A stretch of 64,000 nt of DNA, taken from positions 62,001 to 126,000 of the forward strand of contig LNES01000004.1 in NCBI GenBank assembly GCA_001464115.1, read 5' to 3'. The stretch is from Chlamydiae bacterium Ga0074140 (GTDB lineage Bacteria; Chlamydiota; Chlamydiia; Chlamydiales; Rhabdochlamydiaceae). Below, piece by piece: positions 52,216-63,528 of this stretch. Both the position numbers and the translations under genes were made by a program. Below the pieces are notes generated by a model. That model was not told the DNA's origin. It made no database searches and worked only from the letters and a program-made list of their open reading frames with translations. Each line of letters opens with the position of its first letter. Position 1 is the stretch's first letter.

Positions 52216-53841
52216 ATGACAGCAATTAATTTACGCGGAACTTCAGATCAGAATAAAGCTATTATTTTATCTGCAGCGAATCTCTTTAAAGCAGATCGCC
52301 CTTATGCCGCACGAGAAAGACTTAATGGACTGCAGGGACTTTCGGAAGCAGCTCAAATGTGCATTCGCGAAATCCTATTTCCAATACAGAGCTACAAGGC
52401 TGATCCAGAGCGCACACAGACAAAGCGCCAGGCTATAGCTAAGCTGCATTTTCGTGTCCAATGTGAATGGGATATTCTTTGTAAAGACAACAAGCCAGAA
52501 GAGCAGAATGACGCACTTTTTCGACGCGCACAGGCAAAAGCCCTTGTGGTGCTGCTTCAGACACCCTTAGAAGGTGGTCAGGACTTTAAGTACAGGATTT
52601 TTCACTTCCTTGGTCTTGAAGATCTAGCAGCGGTGTCTACCTGCTCAAGCACACTGTCTACGAATCTTGTTCGCAATAATGGGCTCAACCACTGCTTGTG
52701 GAAAGAAAAAGTAACACGAAACCTTAAGTCTAGGATGCCCTGGGTTGAAGATTGGACTTTTGCGGGTAAAACCGCGAAGAGTATTAAGCTCTGTCTGCTT
52801 GAACCCATCTCAACAGTCAATGATACGCTTGCGTCGTACAATACTCCTTATCACCCCCTGAAAAATAAAATTGCTAAATTTGCAAATATCAGTCCCAAAG
52901 CACTAACGTGCACGCAGCGCATGACCCCCTTCAAAGTTTTGCTTAAACACACCTATCCTATTATCCGCGATGTCGTAAAAGATGATCCAGACGAGACATT
53001 TTTTCTAGAGCTGTTGCAGATCTATGCCGATGGGAGTGCCAACGGTTGCAAGGATATCACCCCCGACAACCCTGAAGCCTTCTTTAAACTGTTTTTCTAT
53101 TGCGGAGTAGGATGGAGTCCACACCTTCTCAACACCTTTATGATCCTCTTCAAAAGGGTCTGCGCCAAATTTGGTGAAAACCCTAAAATACGTGAGAGCT
53201 GGATGTCTGTACTTGAGTGGGTTGTCATGAAAAACACTAAACTCAATTCTCAATCGATTGATATCTTGCTGAGCTTTTACACAGAACCTACAAAGGGTTA
53301 TGGTTGCTGCGAAAAAGAAAACCATGACAAGTGGTGCGGTCAACAACACCGCCCGTCAGAAGAGCATGGAAAGCGTGTATCGCAACTGATTTTGAATGTT
53401 TTAAACCATGGCATTAAACCAACGAGAACGGCCATTTATGAGTGGGCTAGATTGCGCACTGGCAGAACGCCAAGACCTTCATATTATCTCATAAAACCTA
53501 TGATGGACGCATTAAGTGAGCCCCTGCTCGATCCTAAGAGTTCCTCTTCAAGCCAAGCAGATTCTATGTGCAACTTTATCAGCGCCCTCTTAACTTGTGA
53601 TCGTCCAGGGCCAGCTGCTGCAGATGAGATCTTAAGGATATTGAAACTCTCTGGGTGGCCAGACAACAAGACCGCTGTCGCTCATCCAGGGTTGTGCTTC
53701 AGAAATTATCGTGAGGCAACCAGCTTTCAAAGCGAGGCCTTAATGCAAAAAATGCATGAGCTAGGATATCAACCACCTCCAAACACTCCTATCGATCCTA
53801 ACTTGCCTAACTTGTGGGTGTCGCCGAGAGCATTTCAGTAA
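52216..53841 (+). CDS. F-box-like domain protein, candidate effector
   Basis: 541 aa. Residues ~124-168 (YRIFHFLGLEDLAAVSTCSS, STNLVRNNGLNHCLWKEKVT) fit the F-box pattern: hydrophobic helix, L-x-x-L-E-D-L, Cys/Ser-rich turn, then a W-K block. F-box proteins bind Skp1 and steer host ubiquitin ligases; several chlamydia-related bacteria are known to encode them. The rest is helical with no repeats I can name, though the C-terminal ~370 residues carry Cys/His clusters (GYGCCEKENHDKWCGQQHRP). No signal peptide. ATG chosen as the only start after the TATAAT. Function is inference. Confidence 0.6.
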   Translation: MTAINLRGTSDQNKAIILSAANLFKADRPYAARERLNGLQGLSEAAQMCIREILFPIQSYKADPERTQTKRQAIAKLHFRVQCEWDILCKDNKPEEQNDALFRRAQAKALVVLLQTPLEGGQDFKYRIFHFLGLEDLAAVSTCSSTLSTNLVRNNGLNHCLWKEKVTRNLKSRMPWVEDWTFAGKTAKSIKLCLLEPISTVNDTLASYNTPYHPLKNKIAKFANISPKALTCTQRMTPFKVLLKHTYPIIRDVVKDDPDETFFLELLQIYADGSANGCKDITPDNPEAFFKLFFYCGVGWSPHLLNTFMILFKRVCAKFGENPKIRESWMSVLEWVVMKNTKLNSQSIDILLSFYTEPTKGYGCCEKENHDKWCGQQHRPSEEHGKRVSQLILNVLNHGIKPTRTAIYEWARLRTGRTPRPSYYLIKPMMDALSEPLLDPKSSSSSQADSMCNFISALLTCDRPGPAAADEILRILKLSGWPDNKTAVAHPGLCFRNYREATSFQSEALMQKMHELGYQPPPNTPIDPNLPNLWVSPRAFQ

Positions 53842-53850
53842 CATCTGAAA

Positions 53851-53919
53851 GGACATTTCTTCAAAAGATGCGCCGCAACGAGTTGCGGCTAGTCTGACGA
53901 GTCACCGCACTCCAAAAAG
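53851..53919. repeat. REP-like repeat, left flank of the RAYT remnant
   Basis: ~70 bp: GGACATTTCTTCAAAAGATG, a perfect palindrome GCCGCAAC/GTTGCGGC (53872-53889) and GACGAGTCACCGCACTCCAA. A direct copy lies at 54390-54464, on the other side of the transposase remnant. Confidence 0.7.
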
Positions 53920-53922
53920 GGG

Positions 53923-54345
53923 CTAAAAATCGTCGAGGATGTGAACGGAGTCGACAGGAAATGCATGGACAGTTTCGTAATGTGCTTTGGAAGCGCTTTT
54001 TTCGAACCATGCTGCTGAGCACCATTTGTACTGTCTAGAGTGTTCGACAACTCTATGTCTTACGGGATTTTCCATAACGTAATTCAGGCGCGCGAGATAG
54101 GAGTTTTGGAAGGTAATTCGTGAATCCCAGTACTGATACCAGATTTTTCTTCCTGCCGTTCGATTAAGCGCATTCAATTTTCTTGCCGAATTCGCATGCA
54201 AGTGGGCAATGAATTTGCTCAAAGATTCAGGATTTTCTGGAGATTGAGCAACAAAGTGATAGTGGTTTGGAAAGACTTTGTTGCGTAATTCTTTGAGCGC
54301 GAAGCGCTCCTTGGAGTGCGGCGCTTTGCGCCGCCTTACTTGTAC
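53923..54345 (-). pseudogene. REP-associated tyrosine transposase (RAYT, IS200-like) remnant
   Basis: Readable from 54345 (just after an in-frame TAG) to the stop at 53923. It holds the HUH motif (PNHYHFVAQSPENPE) and typical blocks FIAHLHANSARKLNALNR, GRKIWYQYWDSRI, LNYVMENPVRHRVVEHSRQY and KWCSAAWF. It has no start codon or N-terminal part with the expected length; its 5' end (SKERFALKEL) is encoded by the REP-like repeat itself. A TTG at 54222 would give only the second half. RAYTs mobilise REP sequences by single-strand nicking; this one looks dead. Confidence 0.75.
54287..54339. repeat. REP-like repeat, copy of 11735-11787
   Basis: 53 bp, one mismatch from the copy at 11.7 kb, opposite orientation. 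Contains the palindromes GGCGGCGCAAAGCGCCGC and GAGCGCTTCGCGCTC (shown in minus-strand sense) and overlaps the 5' coding end of the RAYT remnant. Confidence 0.8.
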
Positions 54346-54389
54346 CTAGACTGAGACTTGTCGCAGCCCCCTTTCCAAGTCTTTTGAAG

Positions 54390-54464
54390 GGATATTTTTC
54401 AAAAGACACGCCGCGACAAGTCGTGGCAGAGAAAAGCGGTGACGAGTCACCGCACTCCAAAAAA
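54390..54464. repeat. REP-like repeat, right flank of the RAYT remnant
   Basis: Direct copy of 53851-53919: GGATATTTTTCAAAAGACAC, an imperfect palindrome GCGACAAGTCGTGGC, an extra ~6 bp, then GACGAGTCACCGCACTCCAA. The two copies flank the transposase remnant like target or end repeats. Confidence 0.7.
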
Positions 54465-54490
54465 GAAAAAAGCGGCGCTTGCGGCGCCGC
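54459..54490 (-). terminator. Intrinsic terminator after rpoC
   Basis: On the minus strand a GCGGCGC/GCGCCGC stem (54484-54490 and 54472-54478, 5-nt loop) is followed by a T-rich tract (54459-54471). It starts 6 nt after the rpoC stop. Confidence 0.8.
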
Positions 54491-54495
54491 ATATC

Positions 54496-57400
54496 TCAGT
54501 CGAAGGCGAATTCGAGGATGTCTGCACCCTCGGTGTCGACATACTGCTTGACGCGCTTCTCATACTCCCAGAAGCCGGTTCCGCCAGGGATCATATGACC
54601 CATGATGAGGTTGGCTTTGAAGTCGAGGAGGTAGTCTGTCTTCCCTTCGCAGGCAGCTTCTGTGAGAACGCGTGTGGTCTCTTGGAATGATGCCGCAGAG
54701 ACGAACGATTCTGTTCCCAGAGAGGCTTTCGTGATTCCGAGGAGTACAGGTGCCGCTTGTGACGGTCTGCCACCCTCTTCGATCACTTTTCTGTTCTGGT
54801 TGTGGAACTGTTTCTTATCCACATCTTCGCCGAAGAGGAAGGTGGTATCACCTGGATCGGTGACGCGCACTTTCTGAAGCATCTGACGGACGATGATCTC
54901 GATATGCTTGTCGTTGATGTCTACCCCTTGGAGGCGATAGACCTCTTGGACCTGGTTGACGAGATACTTTTGGAGTTCGCGTACGCCGCAAATCTCCAAG
55001 ATCTCATGCGGAACCACGAGTCCATCGGTGAGCTGCTGGCCCTTCACAACCATATCTCCGCGCTGGATGATCAAGTGCTTTGTGAGAGGAATGAGGTGTT
55101 CTTCTTCCATTCCAGTCTCTTCATCGCGGACAACAACAATACGCTTGTTCTTCTGGATGCCGCGGAAGTCGACAACGCCGTCGATCTTCGCGATCTCTGC
55201 CGCATCTTTAGGCTTTCTCGCCTCAAAGAGCTCGGCAACGCGAGGAAGACCGCCTGTGATGTCCTTTGTCTTGATGGCGCCGCGTGGAAGTCTTGCGAGC
55301 AGCATACCAGCAGAGACATACTGTCCCTCTTGCACGGAAATGAATGCTCCCGAAGGAATTCCATAGGTACCAACAAGCTCTGTGAACTCAGGGTCAGCGT
55401 AGATGACGATTTGCGGGTGCAATTCGCCACGGTGCTGCTTCACGATGAGTTCAGACTGACCTGTCTGCTTGTTCACTTCACGCTGCGTCGAGATCCCTTC
55501 AACGAGATCTTCGTATTTGACGTATCCAGGTTTTTCGCAAATGATCGGGATGTTGTGCTGTTCCCATACGGCGATCTTGACACCCTTCTTCACTTTCGCA
55601 CCCTCGGTGAGGAGAATACGCGTTCCGAGTTCTACGGTGAAAGTTTGGAGAGGTTCAATCGACTTGGTGCTGAGGAGTTTCTTATACTCATCAAGCGAAC
55701 GTCCCTCATCCCTTACAAGGTGGAGAGTTCCGTTCTTATTGAGAACAAGGAAGCCCCCCTCTTCGCTAGGAACAGTACGCATGTTCATGTAGATGAGGAT
55801 ACCCTCTTGCTCGGCGATAAGCTCTGGAGTTGCATAGGCAGACGCGATACCTCCCAAGTGGAAGGTTCTCATCGTGAGCTGCGTTCCAGGCTCCCCGATC
55901 GATTGAGCGGCGATGATTCCAACAGCTTCTCCAAGACCGACTAGTGAGCCGATCGCGAGGTTGTTGCCATAGCACTTCGCGCAGATGCCGCGGCGCGCTT
56001 CGCATGTGAGAGCAGAACGGATTCTGACCACCTCGATACCTGCATCATCGATCGCTTCAGCTTGGCGAACGGTGAGCACATCTCCTGCTTTTGCGAGGAT
56101 CTTTGCTCTGTCTCCAGGTTGATAGAGGTCATCGCATACAGCGCGTCCAAAGATACGGTCTTTGAGAGGCAGTAGCTCCTCTTGACCTTGCTTGATTGCA
56201 GCCACTTCGATGCCGCTTAAGGTTCCGCAATCATCTTCGGTAACGATCACATCTTGGGCAACGTCGACGAGACGGCGTGTGAGGTAACCAGAGTCGGCGG
56301 TCTTAAGAGCGGTGTCGGCAAGACCTTTACGAGCTCCGTGAGATGAGATGAAGTATTCGAGTACGCTCAATCCTTCGCGGAAGTTTGAGGTAATCGGAGA
56401 CTCGAGAATCTCTCCAGAGGGTTTCGCCATAAGGCCTCGGAGTGCTCCGAGCTGCTTAACCTGCGTCTTGGTACCACGTGCACCAGAATCCATCATCAAG
56501 AAGAGTGGGTTGAGCTCTTGACCTTTCGTTTCTGAAATGAGCTTAAAGAGCTCTTCTGAGAGGTCATCGGAAACCTCTGTCCAAACGCTAATGATCTTGG
56601 AGCGTCTTTCACCATCGGTGATAATCCCGTCCTCGTATTGACGTTTGATGAGTTCAATTTTCGCATATCCCTGTTCGATTACTTTTGATTTATCTTTGGG
56701 GATGCGCACGTCAGCAACGCCCATGGAGAGAGCAGCTTTTGTAGACTCAGCAAAACCCAAGTTTTTCAGGTTGTCTAAGAAGCGAACAGTTGCTTCGAGG
56801 CCTACTTTTTTGTAGGTCTCTAAGACGAGTTCACTCATCTTCTTCTTGCGAAGAGCATAGTTTTGGAAACCGAGCTCTTTGGGAACGATCGTATTGAAGA
56901 TCACACGCCCTGGTGTGGTTTCAATAATGCCGCTCTCCAGACGGAGCTTAATTTTCTCGTGGATACGGAGACCGCGTCCAAGATCGTCTTGACGCGTATC
57001 GTTCTTCGTCTCTTTTTCTGTACGGTTGTAGCTCTCTCCAGAACGCAATGCGACGAGAACTTCATCCATACTTCCGAAGACTTTTGTCTTTTTCCCGTGC
57101 TCTTCAGGGATATAAATCGGGTCATACATGATGTAGTAGAGACCCAAAATCATATCCTGCGAAGGAACAGCAGAAGCCTTTCCAGAAGAGGGCAAGAAGA
57201 TGTTATCAGGCGCCATCATCAACAGTTTTGCTTCGAGCTGAGCTTCGATAGAAAGAGGAACGTGTACGGCCATCTGGTCACCGTCGAAGTCAGCGTTAAA
57301 AGCTGTACAAACGAGTGGGTGAATGCGAATCGCGCGTCCTTCAATCAGGACAGGCTCAAACGCTTGGATACCCAAGCGGTGGAGTGTTGGTGCGCGGTTG

Positions 57401-58656
57401 AGCATGACAGGGTGGCCCTTAATGATCTCTTCCAAGACGTCCCACACTTCAGGGGCTTGTCTCTGAATCATCTTTTTCGCCGAGCGAATCGTGTAAACAT
57501 AGCCGAGATCTTTCAAACGCTTAACAATGAACGGCTCGAAAAGTTCGAGCGCCATCTGTTTTGGAAGACCACACTGGTTAAATTTCAATTCTGGGCCAAC
57601 AATAATGACCGAACGGCCAGAGTAGTCAACGCGTTTTCCTAGAAGGTTCTGGCGGAAACGTCCTTGTTTCCCTTTGAGCATCTCAGAGAGCGCTTTCAAC
57701 GGACGATTTCCGGCACCCATGACAGGGTGTCCGTGGCGACCGTTATCGAAGAGAGCGTCGACCGCTTCTTGCAGCATACGCTTCTCGTTGCGGATGATCA
57801 CGTCGGGAGTTTTGAGCTTCAGGATCGATTTTAAACGGTTGTTACGGTTGATGACACGACGGTAGAGATCGTTCAAATCTGAAGTCGCAAAGCGTCCGCC
57901 ATCCAAAGGAACAAGCGGGCGAAGATCTGGAGGGATTACGGGGATGCATGACATCACCATCCAGTCTGGGCGGTTTGGAGAAGAAGTAAAGCCTTCGACG
58001 ATTTTCAGGCGCTTCGCAAGCTTCATCCGCGCTTGCATCGACTTGGTTTTGCGCAGTTTATCCTTGAGGTCGGCAACGAGAGCCTCGAGATCTTCTTTTT
58101 CTAGAAGTTCGCGGACAGCATCACCACCCATTTTTGCGATAAAACCATCAGATCCCCATTTCTCTTGCGCTTCGCGGTATTCCGCATCTGTGAGGAGCTG
58201 TTTTCTTTCGAGAGTTGTGCGAAGAGGATCGATGACGACATACTCTTCGTAGTAGATAATTCTTTCGAGGTCGTTCGTCGTCATACCCAAGATGTTGCCG
58301 ATTCTTGAGGGCATGGTTTTGAAGAACCATATGTGGACAACAGGAACAGCGAGTTCAATGTGCGCCATTCTTTCGCGACGGACTTTCGAAAGGGTGACCT
58401 CTACGCCGCAGCGGTCGCAGACGATCCCTTTGTGTTTAATCTTCTTATATTTTCCGCAAGCACACTCCCAATCGCGCGTTGGACCGAAGATCTTTTCACA
58501 GAAAAGACCTCCCTTCTCAGGTTTGAAGGTGCGGTAGTTGATGGTCTCTGGCTTTTTGATCTCCCCTCTTGACCAATCATTACGCACCACATCTTCCGAT
58601 GCGATTTTAATCGTGAGTTGGTCAAATTGAGCTTGTTTGAACTCTTCTTCTGCCAT
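54496..58656 (-). CDS. rpoC: DNA-directed RNA polymerase subunit beta'
   Basis: 1386 aa. Catalytic largest subunit of RNA polymerase. N-terminal zinc finger ([19 protein letters not shown]), the active-site Mg motif [16 protein letters not shown], bridge-helix block [20 protein letters not shown], and trigger-loop region [14 protein letters not shown]. Homologue of CT_314. Start ATG at 58656; 55 nt from rpoB. Followed by an intrinsic terminator, so it closes the rpl-rpo operon. Confidence 0.98.
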   Translation of the reverse strand: MAEEEFKQAQFDQLTIKIASEDVVRNDWSRGEIKKPETINYRTFKPEKGGLFCEKIFGPTRDWECACGKYKKIKHKGIVCDRCGVEVTLSKVRRERMAHIELAVPVVHIWFFKTMPSRIGNILGMTTNDLERIIYYEEYVVIDPLRTTLERKQLLTDAEYREAQEKWGSDGFIAKMGGDAVRELLEKEDLEALVADLKDKLRKTKSMQARMKLAKRLKIVEGFTSSPNRPDWMVMSCIPVIPPDLRPLVPLDGGRFATSDLNDLYRRVINRNNRLKSILKLKTPDVIIRNEKRMLQEAVDALFDNGRHGHPVMGAGNRPLKALSEMLKGKQGRFRQNLLGKRVDYSGRSVIIVGPELKFNQCGLPKQMALELFEPFIVKRLKDLGYVYTIRSAKKMIQRQAPEVWDVLEEIIKGHPVMLNRAPTLHRLGIQAFEPVLIEGRAIRIHPLVCTAFNADFDGDQMAVHVPLSIEAQLEAKLLMMAPDNIFLPSSGKASAVPSQDMILGLYYIMYDPIYIPEEHGKKTKVFGSMDEVLVALRSGESYNRTEKETKNDTRQDDLGRGLRIHEKIKLRLESGIIETTPGRVIFNTIVPKELGFQNYALRKKKMSELVLETYKKVGLEATVRFLDNLKNLGFAESTKAALSMGVADVRIPKDKSKVIEQGYAKIELIKRQYEDGIITDGERRSKIISVWTEVSDDLSEELFKLISETKGQELNPLFLMMDSGARGTKTQVKQLGALRGLMAKPSGEILESPITSNFREGLSVLEYFISSHGARKGLADTALKTADSGYLTRRLVDVAQDVIVTEDDCGTLSGIEVAAIKQGQEELLPLKDRIFGRAVCDDLYQPGDRAKILAKAGDVLTVRQAEAIDDAGIEVVRIRSALTCEARRGICAKCYGNNLAIGSLVGLGEAVGIIAAQSIGEPGTQLTMRTFHLGGIASAYATPELIAEQEGILIYMNMRTVPSEEGGFLVLNKNGTLHLVRDEGRSLDEYKKLLSTKSIEPLQTFTVELGTRILLTEGAKVKKGVKIAVWEQHNIPIICEKPGYVKYEDLVEGISTQREVNKQTGQSELIVKQHRGELHPQIVIYADPEFTELVGTYGIPSGAFISVQEGQYVSAGMLLARLPRGAIKTKDITGGLPRVAELFEARKPKDAAEIAKIDGVVDFRGIQKNKRIVVVRDEETGMEEEHLIPLTKHLIIQRGDMVVKGQQLTDGLVVPHEILEICGVRELQKYLVNQVQEVYRLQGVDINDKHIEIIVRQMLQKVRVTDPGDTTFLFGEDVDKKQFHNQNRKVIEEGGRPSQAAPVLLGITKASLGTESFVSAASFQETTRVLTEAACEGKTDYLLDFKANLIMGHMIPGGTGFWEYEKRVKQYVDTEGADILEFAFD

Positions 58657-58711
58657 GAACTTCCCTCAATAATTTTTTTTCGCAAGCCCCAATATTCTCA
58701 GGGCTTACCTA

Positions 58712-61700
58712 TTACTCTTTCTTTGCATGCTCAGGGCGCACGTCGAGGCAAAGACCCTGCATCTCTTTCACAAGCACGTTGAACGATTCTGGCGTTCCGG
58801 CTGTGAGAATGTTATCCCCTTTGACGATCGATTCGTAGATACGCGTACGTCCTGCGACATCGTCCGACTTAACGGTGAGCATCTCTTGGAGGAGGTGCGC
58901 TGCACCATAAGCTTCGAGCGCCCATACTTCCATCTCCCCGAAGCGCTGACCGCCCATCTGCGCTTTACCTCCCAGCGGCTGCTGGGTCACAAGCGAGTAG
59001 GGTCCAATCGAACGTGCGTGGATCTTGTCAGCGACGAGGTGACCGAGTTTCAGCATGTAGATATATCCAACGACAACGCGATTATCAAAACGCTCTCCAG
59101 AGCGTCCGTCGTAGAGGTACATCTTGCCATCATCAGGAAGACCCTGCTCACGCATCATCTCCCAAATACGAGACTCTGGGAATCCTTCAAAGACAGAGCT
59201 CTTCACGTAGATCCCTGCTTTTCTCGCAGCATATCCCAAGTGCGTTTCGAGCAGCTGACCCATGTTCATACGTGAAGGTACCCCGAGAGGATTCAAGATC
59301 ATCTCGATCGATTGACCATCGGGAAGATAGGGCATATCTGCTTCGGGTACTACTTTAGAAACAACACCCTTGTTTCCGTGACGTCCCGCCATCTTATCTC
59401 CAACTTCCAACTTGCGTTTAGAAGCGATGTAGACTTTTACTTGGCGCATGATGCCCGGATCGAGTTCGATATCCCCTTTGCGGGTGAACTCAACGTGGGT
59501 TTTGTGTTGCGTCTGCAATGTTTGCAATGCCGTATCATACTCGCGGAGAAGCGACTTAAGCGTGTTGTACACCTCTTGGTCTGCCATGAGGAGATCTTCC
59601 GCTTTTTCGCTCTCGAGAGTTTCGAGCATGTCTTGCGTGATGGTTTCTCCCTCTTTGACGAGCACATCACCAGTCTTGCGATGCATGATCGGACCTGGTG
59701 CTACTTCGCCGAGAAGAAGAGCGCCTAATTTCTCGTGGAACTCGATGAGCAGTTCCGCTTCTTTTGTCTTGAACTCTTGATGAATGTCTTTAATGCGAGA
59801 AGCCTCTTCAACGAGCTCATCATCGGTTTTTGAAAGACGATCGCGGCGTGAAAAGACCTTCACTCCCATAACCGTTCCTCGGGTACCCGGAGGAACTGTC
59901 AACGAGGCGTCTTTCACGTCTGCAGCTTTTTCACCAAAGATCGCACGGAGAAGTCTCTCTTCAGGAGCGAGTTCCGTTTCCGATTTAGGAGTGATTTTAC
60001 CGACAAGAATATCGCCTGGTTTCACTTCAGCACCGATACGGATGATTCCATCCTCTCCCAAATTGGCGAGCGCCTCTTCGGAGACGTTTGGAATATCACG
60101 TGTGATCTCCTCTTTTCCGAGCTTCGTATCACGTGCTGTGAGTTCGAACTCTTCAAGGTAGATCGAGGTGTAATAATCTTCGCGTAGGAGCTTCTCAGAA
60201 ATGAGAATCGCATCCTCGTAGTTGTAACCACACCAAGGCATGAAGGCGACGAGAACGTTCTTTCCAAGAGCAATTTCGCCTTTGTCGGTTGAAGGTCCGT
60301 CAGCAATTACATCCCCTGCTTTGACCTTATCGCCAACTGAGCAGAGCGGTGTCTGGTTAATACATGTTCCTGCGTTTGAGCGGAGGAACTTTTTCAAGTG
60401 ATAGGTCTTTTTGTTCAGCGGATTAGCGCTTGAAGCCACAATGATCTTAAAACCATCGACATGCTCAACAACGCCGTTCTCTTCTGAAACAACAACAGCA
60501 CCTGAGTCGCGCGCTGAGCGGAGCTCAAGGCCAGTACCTACGATCGGAGCATCAGGAATGAGGAGCGGCACGCCCTGTCTTTGCATGTTCGAACCCATGA
60601 GGGCGCGGTTCGCGTCATCATGTTCAAGGAACGGAATCAATCCGGTCACGATCGAAACGAGCTGCTTTGGAGAGACGTCCATGTGCGTGACTTTTTCTGT
60701 CTCAATCTTGAGAGACTCGCCTTTATAGCGGGCCCAGCAGATCGGCTCGACGAACATGTTCAACTTGTCAAGAGGTGCGGACGCCTGCGCGATCACACAA
60801 TTCTCCTCTTGATCGGCAGTCATGTACTCGATCTCTTCTGTTACAATCCCGTCGCGAACGATACGATAAGGCGTTTCGATAAAGCCAAACTCGTTGATCT
60901 TCGCGAAGGCTGAGAGAGAGGTGATAAGACCGATGTTCGGACCTTCAGGTGTCTCAATTGGGCAGATCCTACCGTAGTGACTTGAGTGAACGTCGCGTAC
61001 TTCGAAACCGGCGCGTTCGCGGTTGAGACCGCCTGGCCCGAGAGAAGAGAGACGTCGTTTGTGCGTGAGTTCTGCAACAGGATTGGTTTGATCCATGAAC
61101 TGAGAGAGCTGAGAACGTCCAAAGAAGTCTTTGAGAACGCCAGCGAGTCCCTTCGCGGAAACGATTTTTCCGGGCGTAAGCGTGTCGGAAGAAAAGTCAA
61201 AGAGGTTAATACGCTCTTTGATGATCTTCTCCATCCTAGCGAGGCCGATACGGCACTGGTTCTGAATGAGCTCTCCAACTGAGCGAACACGACGATTTCC
61301 GAGGTGATCGATATCGTCGACGCTAGCACCCTCATCGCCCTTCTTAAGACGGAGGAGATATTTTACAGCGCCAATCACATCTTCTTTGCGCAAGGTCACT
61401 TGAGCAAGCTCTTCATCACTTGTTTCAAGTCCCAATTTGCGGTTGAGTTTATATCTTCCAACGCGGCCGAGATTGTAGCGTTTCGGATCGAAGAAGAGGC
61501 GCATCATCGCAGAGCGTGCATTCGAAAGCGTTGCAGGTTCACCCGGACGGATTTTTCGATAGAACTCTTTCAACGCAGACTCGTAAGAATCGGTTGTGTC
61601 TTTTGCAAGCATCTTGATGATCGGGCTCGTCTCATCTGCATCTTCTGCGATACGAACAGCAGAGATTTTAGAGTCGAGCATCCGTTTTAGCATCGCTGTT

Positions 61701-62476
61701 GTCAGCTTCTCACCGGATTTTCCGTAGACAACACCGCTCTCTTCGTCGAGAACATCTTCGGCCAGGATCTTTCCTACAAGTCGTGGAAAGTCTTTGTCAG
61801 AACGGATCTTGACTTTAACGGTGCTAAAGAACTCTTCGATGATATCTGCATCAGATGAATAACCGAGTGTGCGGATAAACGAGGTCGCGAGAATCTTTCT
61901 TCGACGCTTTTTACGGTCGATGTAGATGTAGATTAGGTCGTTCATATCGAACGCAGCTTCGAGCCAGCTTCCGCGGTAAGGGATAATGCGGCAGGAGTAG
62001 ATCATCATTCCTTTTGGATGACGCTCTTGCTCAAATGCAATACCAGGCGATCTATGGAGCTGGGAAACGATAACGCGCTCTGCGCCGTTGATGATAAAGG
62101 TCCCTTTGTCGGTCATCACGGGAATCGTACCCATGTAGACCTCTTCTTCCTTAATCCCTGTCTCATCCGTAAGTCTGAACTTCACTTTGAGTGTGACGTT
62201 ATAGGTGATCCCGCGTCTGATGCACTCTTCTGGGGGATATTTCGGAACGCCAAGACTATACGAGAGATATTCGAGGATTGTCTTCTCGTCGTAAGATTTG
62301 ATCGGAAAAATTTCTGTAAAGACCTCTTGCAGCCCAACATTTTCACGCTCATGCGGCAGCAAATGCGCCTGCAAAAACTGAAAATAGGACTTAATTTGAA
62401 TTTCAATCAAATTAGGAAGATCAATAATCTCTTCCTTAGGTCTAAAACTTACCCGCTGAGGCGGCCTTTTTAACAT
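58712..62476 (-). CDS. rpoB: DNA-directed RNA polymerase subunit beta
   Basis: 1254 aa. Motifs: rifampicin-pocket block [60 protein letters not shown], and C-terminal [14 protein letters not shown] and [15 protein letters not shown]. At the pocket the sequence reads Q-L-S-Q-F-M-D-Q plus H-K-R-R-L-S, the usual drug-sensitive form. Homologue of CT_315. About 100 nt after rplL with an attenuator-like hairpin between. Confidence 0.98.
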   Translation of the reverse strand: MLKRPPQRVSFRPKEEIIDLPNLIEIQIKSYFQFLQAHLLPHERENVGLQEVFTEIFPIKSYDEKTILEYLSYSLGVPKYPPEECIRRGITYNVTLKVKFRLTDETGIKEEEVYMGTIPVMTDKGTFIINGAERVIVSQLHRSPGIAFEQERHPKGMMIYSCRIIPYRGSWLEAAFDMNDLIYIYIDRKKRRRKILATSFIRTLGYSSDADIIEEFFSTVKVKIRSDKDFPRLVGKILAEDVLDEESGVVYGKSGEKLTTAMLKRMLDSKISAVRIAEDADETSPIIKMLAKDTTDSYESALKEFYRKIRPGEPATLSNARSAMMRLFFDPKRYNLGRVGRYKLNRKLGLETSDEELAQVTLRKEDVIGAVKYLLRLKKGDEGASVDDIDHLGNRRVRSVGELIQNQCRIGLARMEKIIKERINLFDFSSDTLTPGKIVSAKGLAGVLKDFFGRSQLSQFMDQTNPVAELTHKRRLSSLGPGGLNRERAGFEVRDVHSSHYGRICPIETPEGPNIGLITSLSAFAKINEFGFIETPYRIVRDGIVTEEIEYMTADQEENCVIAQASAPLDKLNMFVEPICWARYKGESLKIETEKVTHMDVSPKQLVSIVTGLIPFLEHDDANRALMGSNMQRQGVPLLIPDAPIVGTGLELRSARDSGAVVVSEENGVVEHVDGFKIIVASSANPLNKKTYHLKKFLRSNAGTCINQTPLCSVGDKVKAGDVIADGPSTDKGEIALGKNVLVAFMPWCGYNYEDAILISEKLLREDYYTSIYLEEFELTARDTKLGKEEITRDIPNVSEEALANLGEDGIIRIGAEVKPGDILVGKITPKSETELAPEERLLRAIFGEKAADVKDASLTVPPGTRGTVMGVKVFSRRDRLSKTDDELVEEASRIKDIHQEFKTKEAELLIEFHEKLGALLLGEVAPGPIMHRKTGDVLVKEGETITQDMLETLESEKAEDLLMADQEVYNTLKSLLREYDTALQTLQTQHKTHVEFTRKGDIELDPGIMRQVKVYIASKRKLEVGDKMAGRHGNKGVVSKVVPEADMPYLPDGQSIEMILNPLGVPSRMNMGQLLETHLGYAARKAGIYVKSSVFEGFPESRIWEMMREQGLPDDGKMYLYDGRSGERFDNRVVVGYIYMLKLGHLVADKIHARSIGPYSLVTQQPLGGKAQMGGQRFGEMEVWALEAYGAAHLLQEMLTVKSDDVAGRTRIYESIVKGDNILTAGTPESFNVLVKEMQGLCLDVRPEHAKKE

Positions 62477-62515
62477 CGCTGGCTCCTAGCAAAGATCAAT
62501 AAATTAATAAATGCA

Positions 62516-62550
62516 TAAAAACGAGCAGGAGCACATCCCTTCTCCTGCTC
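62516..62550 (-). terminator. Attenuator-like hairpin between rplL and rpoB
   Basis: Perfect 9-bp stem GAGCAGGAG/CTCCTGCTC (62523-62531, 62542-62550) with a 10-nt loop, followed on the minus strand by TTTTTAT. Position between rplL and rpoB matches the known site of partial termination that makes ribosomal protein transcripts exceed polymerase transcripts. Confidence 0.75.
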
Positions 62551-62576
62551 GACACTCAACTTCAATATCGACTGGC

Positions 62577-62975
62577 TTACAGGCCAGCAAGTGTGACCTT
62601 GCCGCCAGCAGCTGCGATCTTCTTAGAAATATCTTCTGCTTCAGCTTTTGCAGAGCTCTCTTTTAAAACTTTTGGAGCGCCGTCAACGAGATCTTTCGCT
62701 TCTTTCAGCCCAAGACCTGTGACTTCGCGCACAACTTTAATCACGCCGATCTTCTTATCAGCTGGAGTTGCTTCCAAAGTGATTTTGAACTCTGTAGACT
62801 CAGAAGCTTTAGCTTCGCCAGCAGCAGCTTGAGGAGCAGCAGCCATCATCATAGGTGCTCCAGCAGCAGCTTTTACGCCCCACTTGTCTTCAAGTGCGCT
62901 CTTCAGCTTTGCCATATCCAGCACGCTGAGTTTGCTTAGTGTTTCTACGAGTTCTTCAATGTTTTGTGTACTCAC
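62577..62975 (-). CDS. rplL: 50S ribosomal protein L7/L12
   Basis: 132 aa. N-terminal dimer helix ([20 protein letters not shown]), Ala-rich hinge ([20 protein letters not shown]) and C-terminal factor-binding domain ([31 protein letters not shown]). Recruits GTPase factors to the ribosomal stalk. GGAAAG-type ribosome site upstream. Homologue of CT_316; follows rplJ by 30 nt. Confidence 0.97.
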   Translation of the reverse strand: MSTQNIEELVETLSKLSVLDMAKLKSALEDKWGVKAAAGAPMMMAAAPQAAAGEAKASESTEFKITLEATPADKKIGVIKVVREVTGLGLKEAKDLVDGAPKVLKESSAKAEAEDISKKIAAAGGKVTLAGL

Positions 62976-63005
62976 GACTTTTTCCTCTACTTTCCAGGGT
63001 TAAAA

Positions 63006-63518
63006 TTAAGTTTTTTGACTTTTCTCTTCTAAGCAGTACATGACACTTGTCAAGAGCGCTTGCATGACAGATAGGGTCTGGCTAAGCGGCGCTTCGAGCG
63101 TCGCCAAGAACTGTGCGCGCATCTCTTGCTGTCCAGGGAGTTTTGAGATCTGTTCAACGTCTTGGGCGGAGCAGAGGCGTCCCTCAAATTGTCCACCTAA
63201 TACATGGAGAAGATTCTCATTCTCTTTGTTGAACTGAAAGAGTGCTTTTGTTGCTTGGACGGGGTCACTCTCTGCAAAAACGATGCCCACATGTCCTTTT
63301 AGCATTTCTTCTTCTAAAGAGATGCCGGCAGACTGAGCAGCTTTGACGAGGATGCGTTTACGCACCACCTCAAAACTTCCTCCCGCCTTCCCTAATGTTT
63401 GTCTGAAATGGGAAGAGATATTGGGTTCTAGTTTCCCGTAGCTAGTCAAGACAAAGGCTTTAGAGCCATTGATCTTTTCCGCAATCTCATCCAAAAGCAG
63501 CTGTTTTTCTGGTCTCAT
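63006..63518 (-). CDS. rplJ: 50S ribosomal protein L10
   Basis: 170 aa. Begins MRPEKQLLLDEIAEKINGSK, with L10-type VLTSYGKLEPNISSHFRQTL and a helical C-terminus (EAPLSQTLSVMQALLTSVMY) that binds L7/L12 dimers. Stalk base of the large subunit. Overlaps nothing; starts 10 nt after rplA. Confidence 0.96.
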   Translation of the reverse strand: MRPEKQLLLDEIAEKINGSKAFVLTSYGKLEPNISSHFRQTLGKAGGSFEVVRKRILVKAAQSAGISLEEEMLKGHVGIVFAESDPVQATKALFQFNKENENLLHVLGGQFEGRLCSAQDVEQISKLPGQQEMRAQFLATLEAPLSQTLSVMQALLTSVMYCLEEKSQKT

Positions 63519-63528
63519 ATCTTTTCCC

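Noticed and set aside
54802..55944. Open frame of ~380 codons opposite rpoC
   Set aside because: Antisense shadow of a strongly conserved gene; no ribosome site, no family resemblance.
56863..57642. Open frame of ~259 codons opposite rpoC
   Set aside because: Same reason; follows the codon bias of rpoC.
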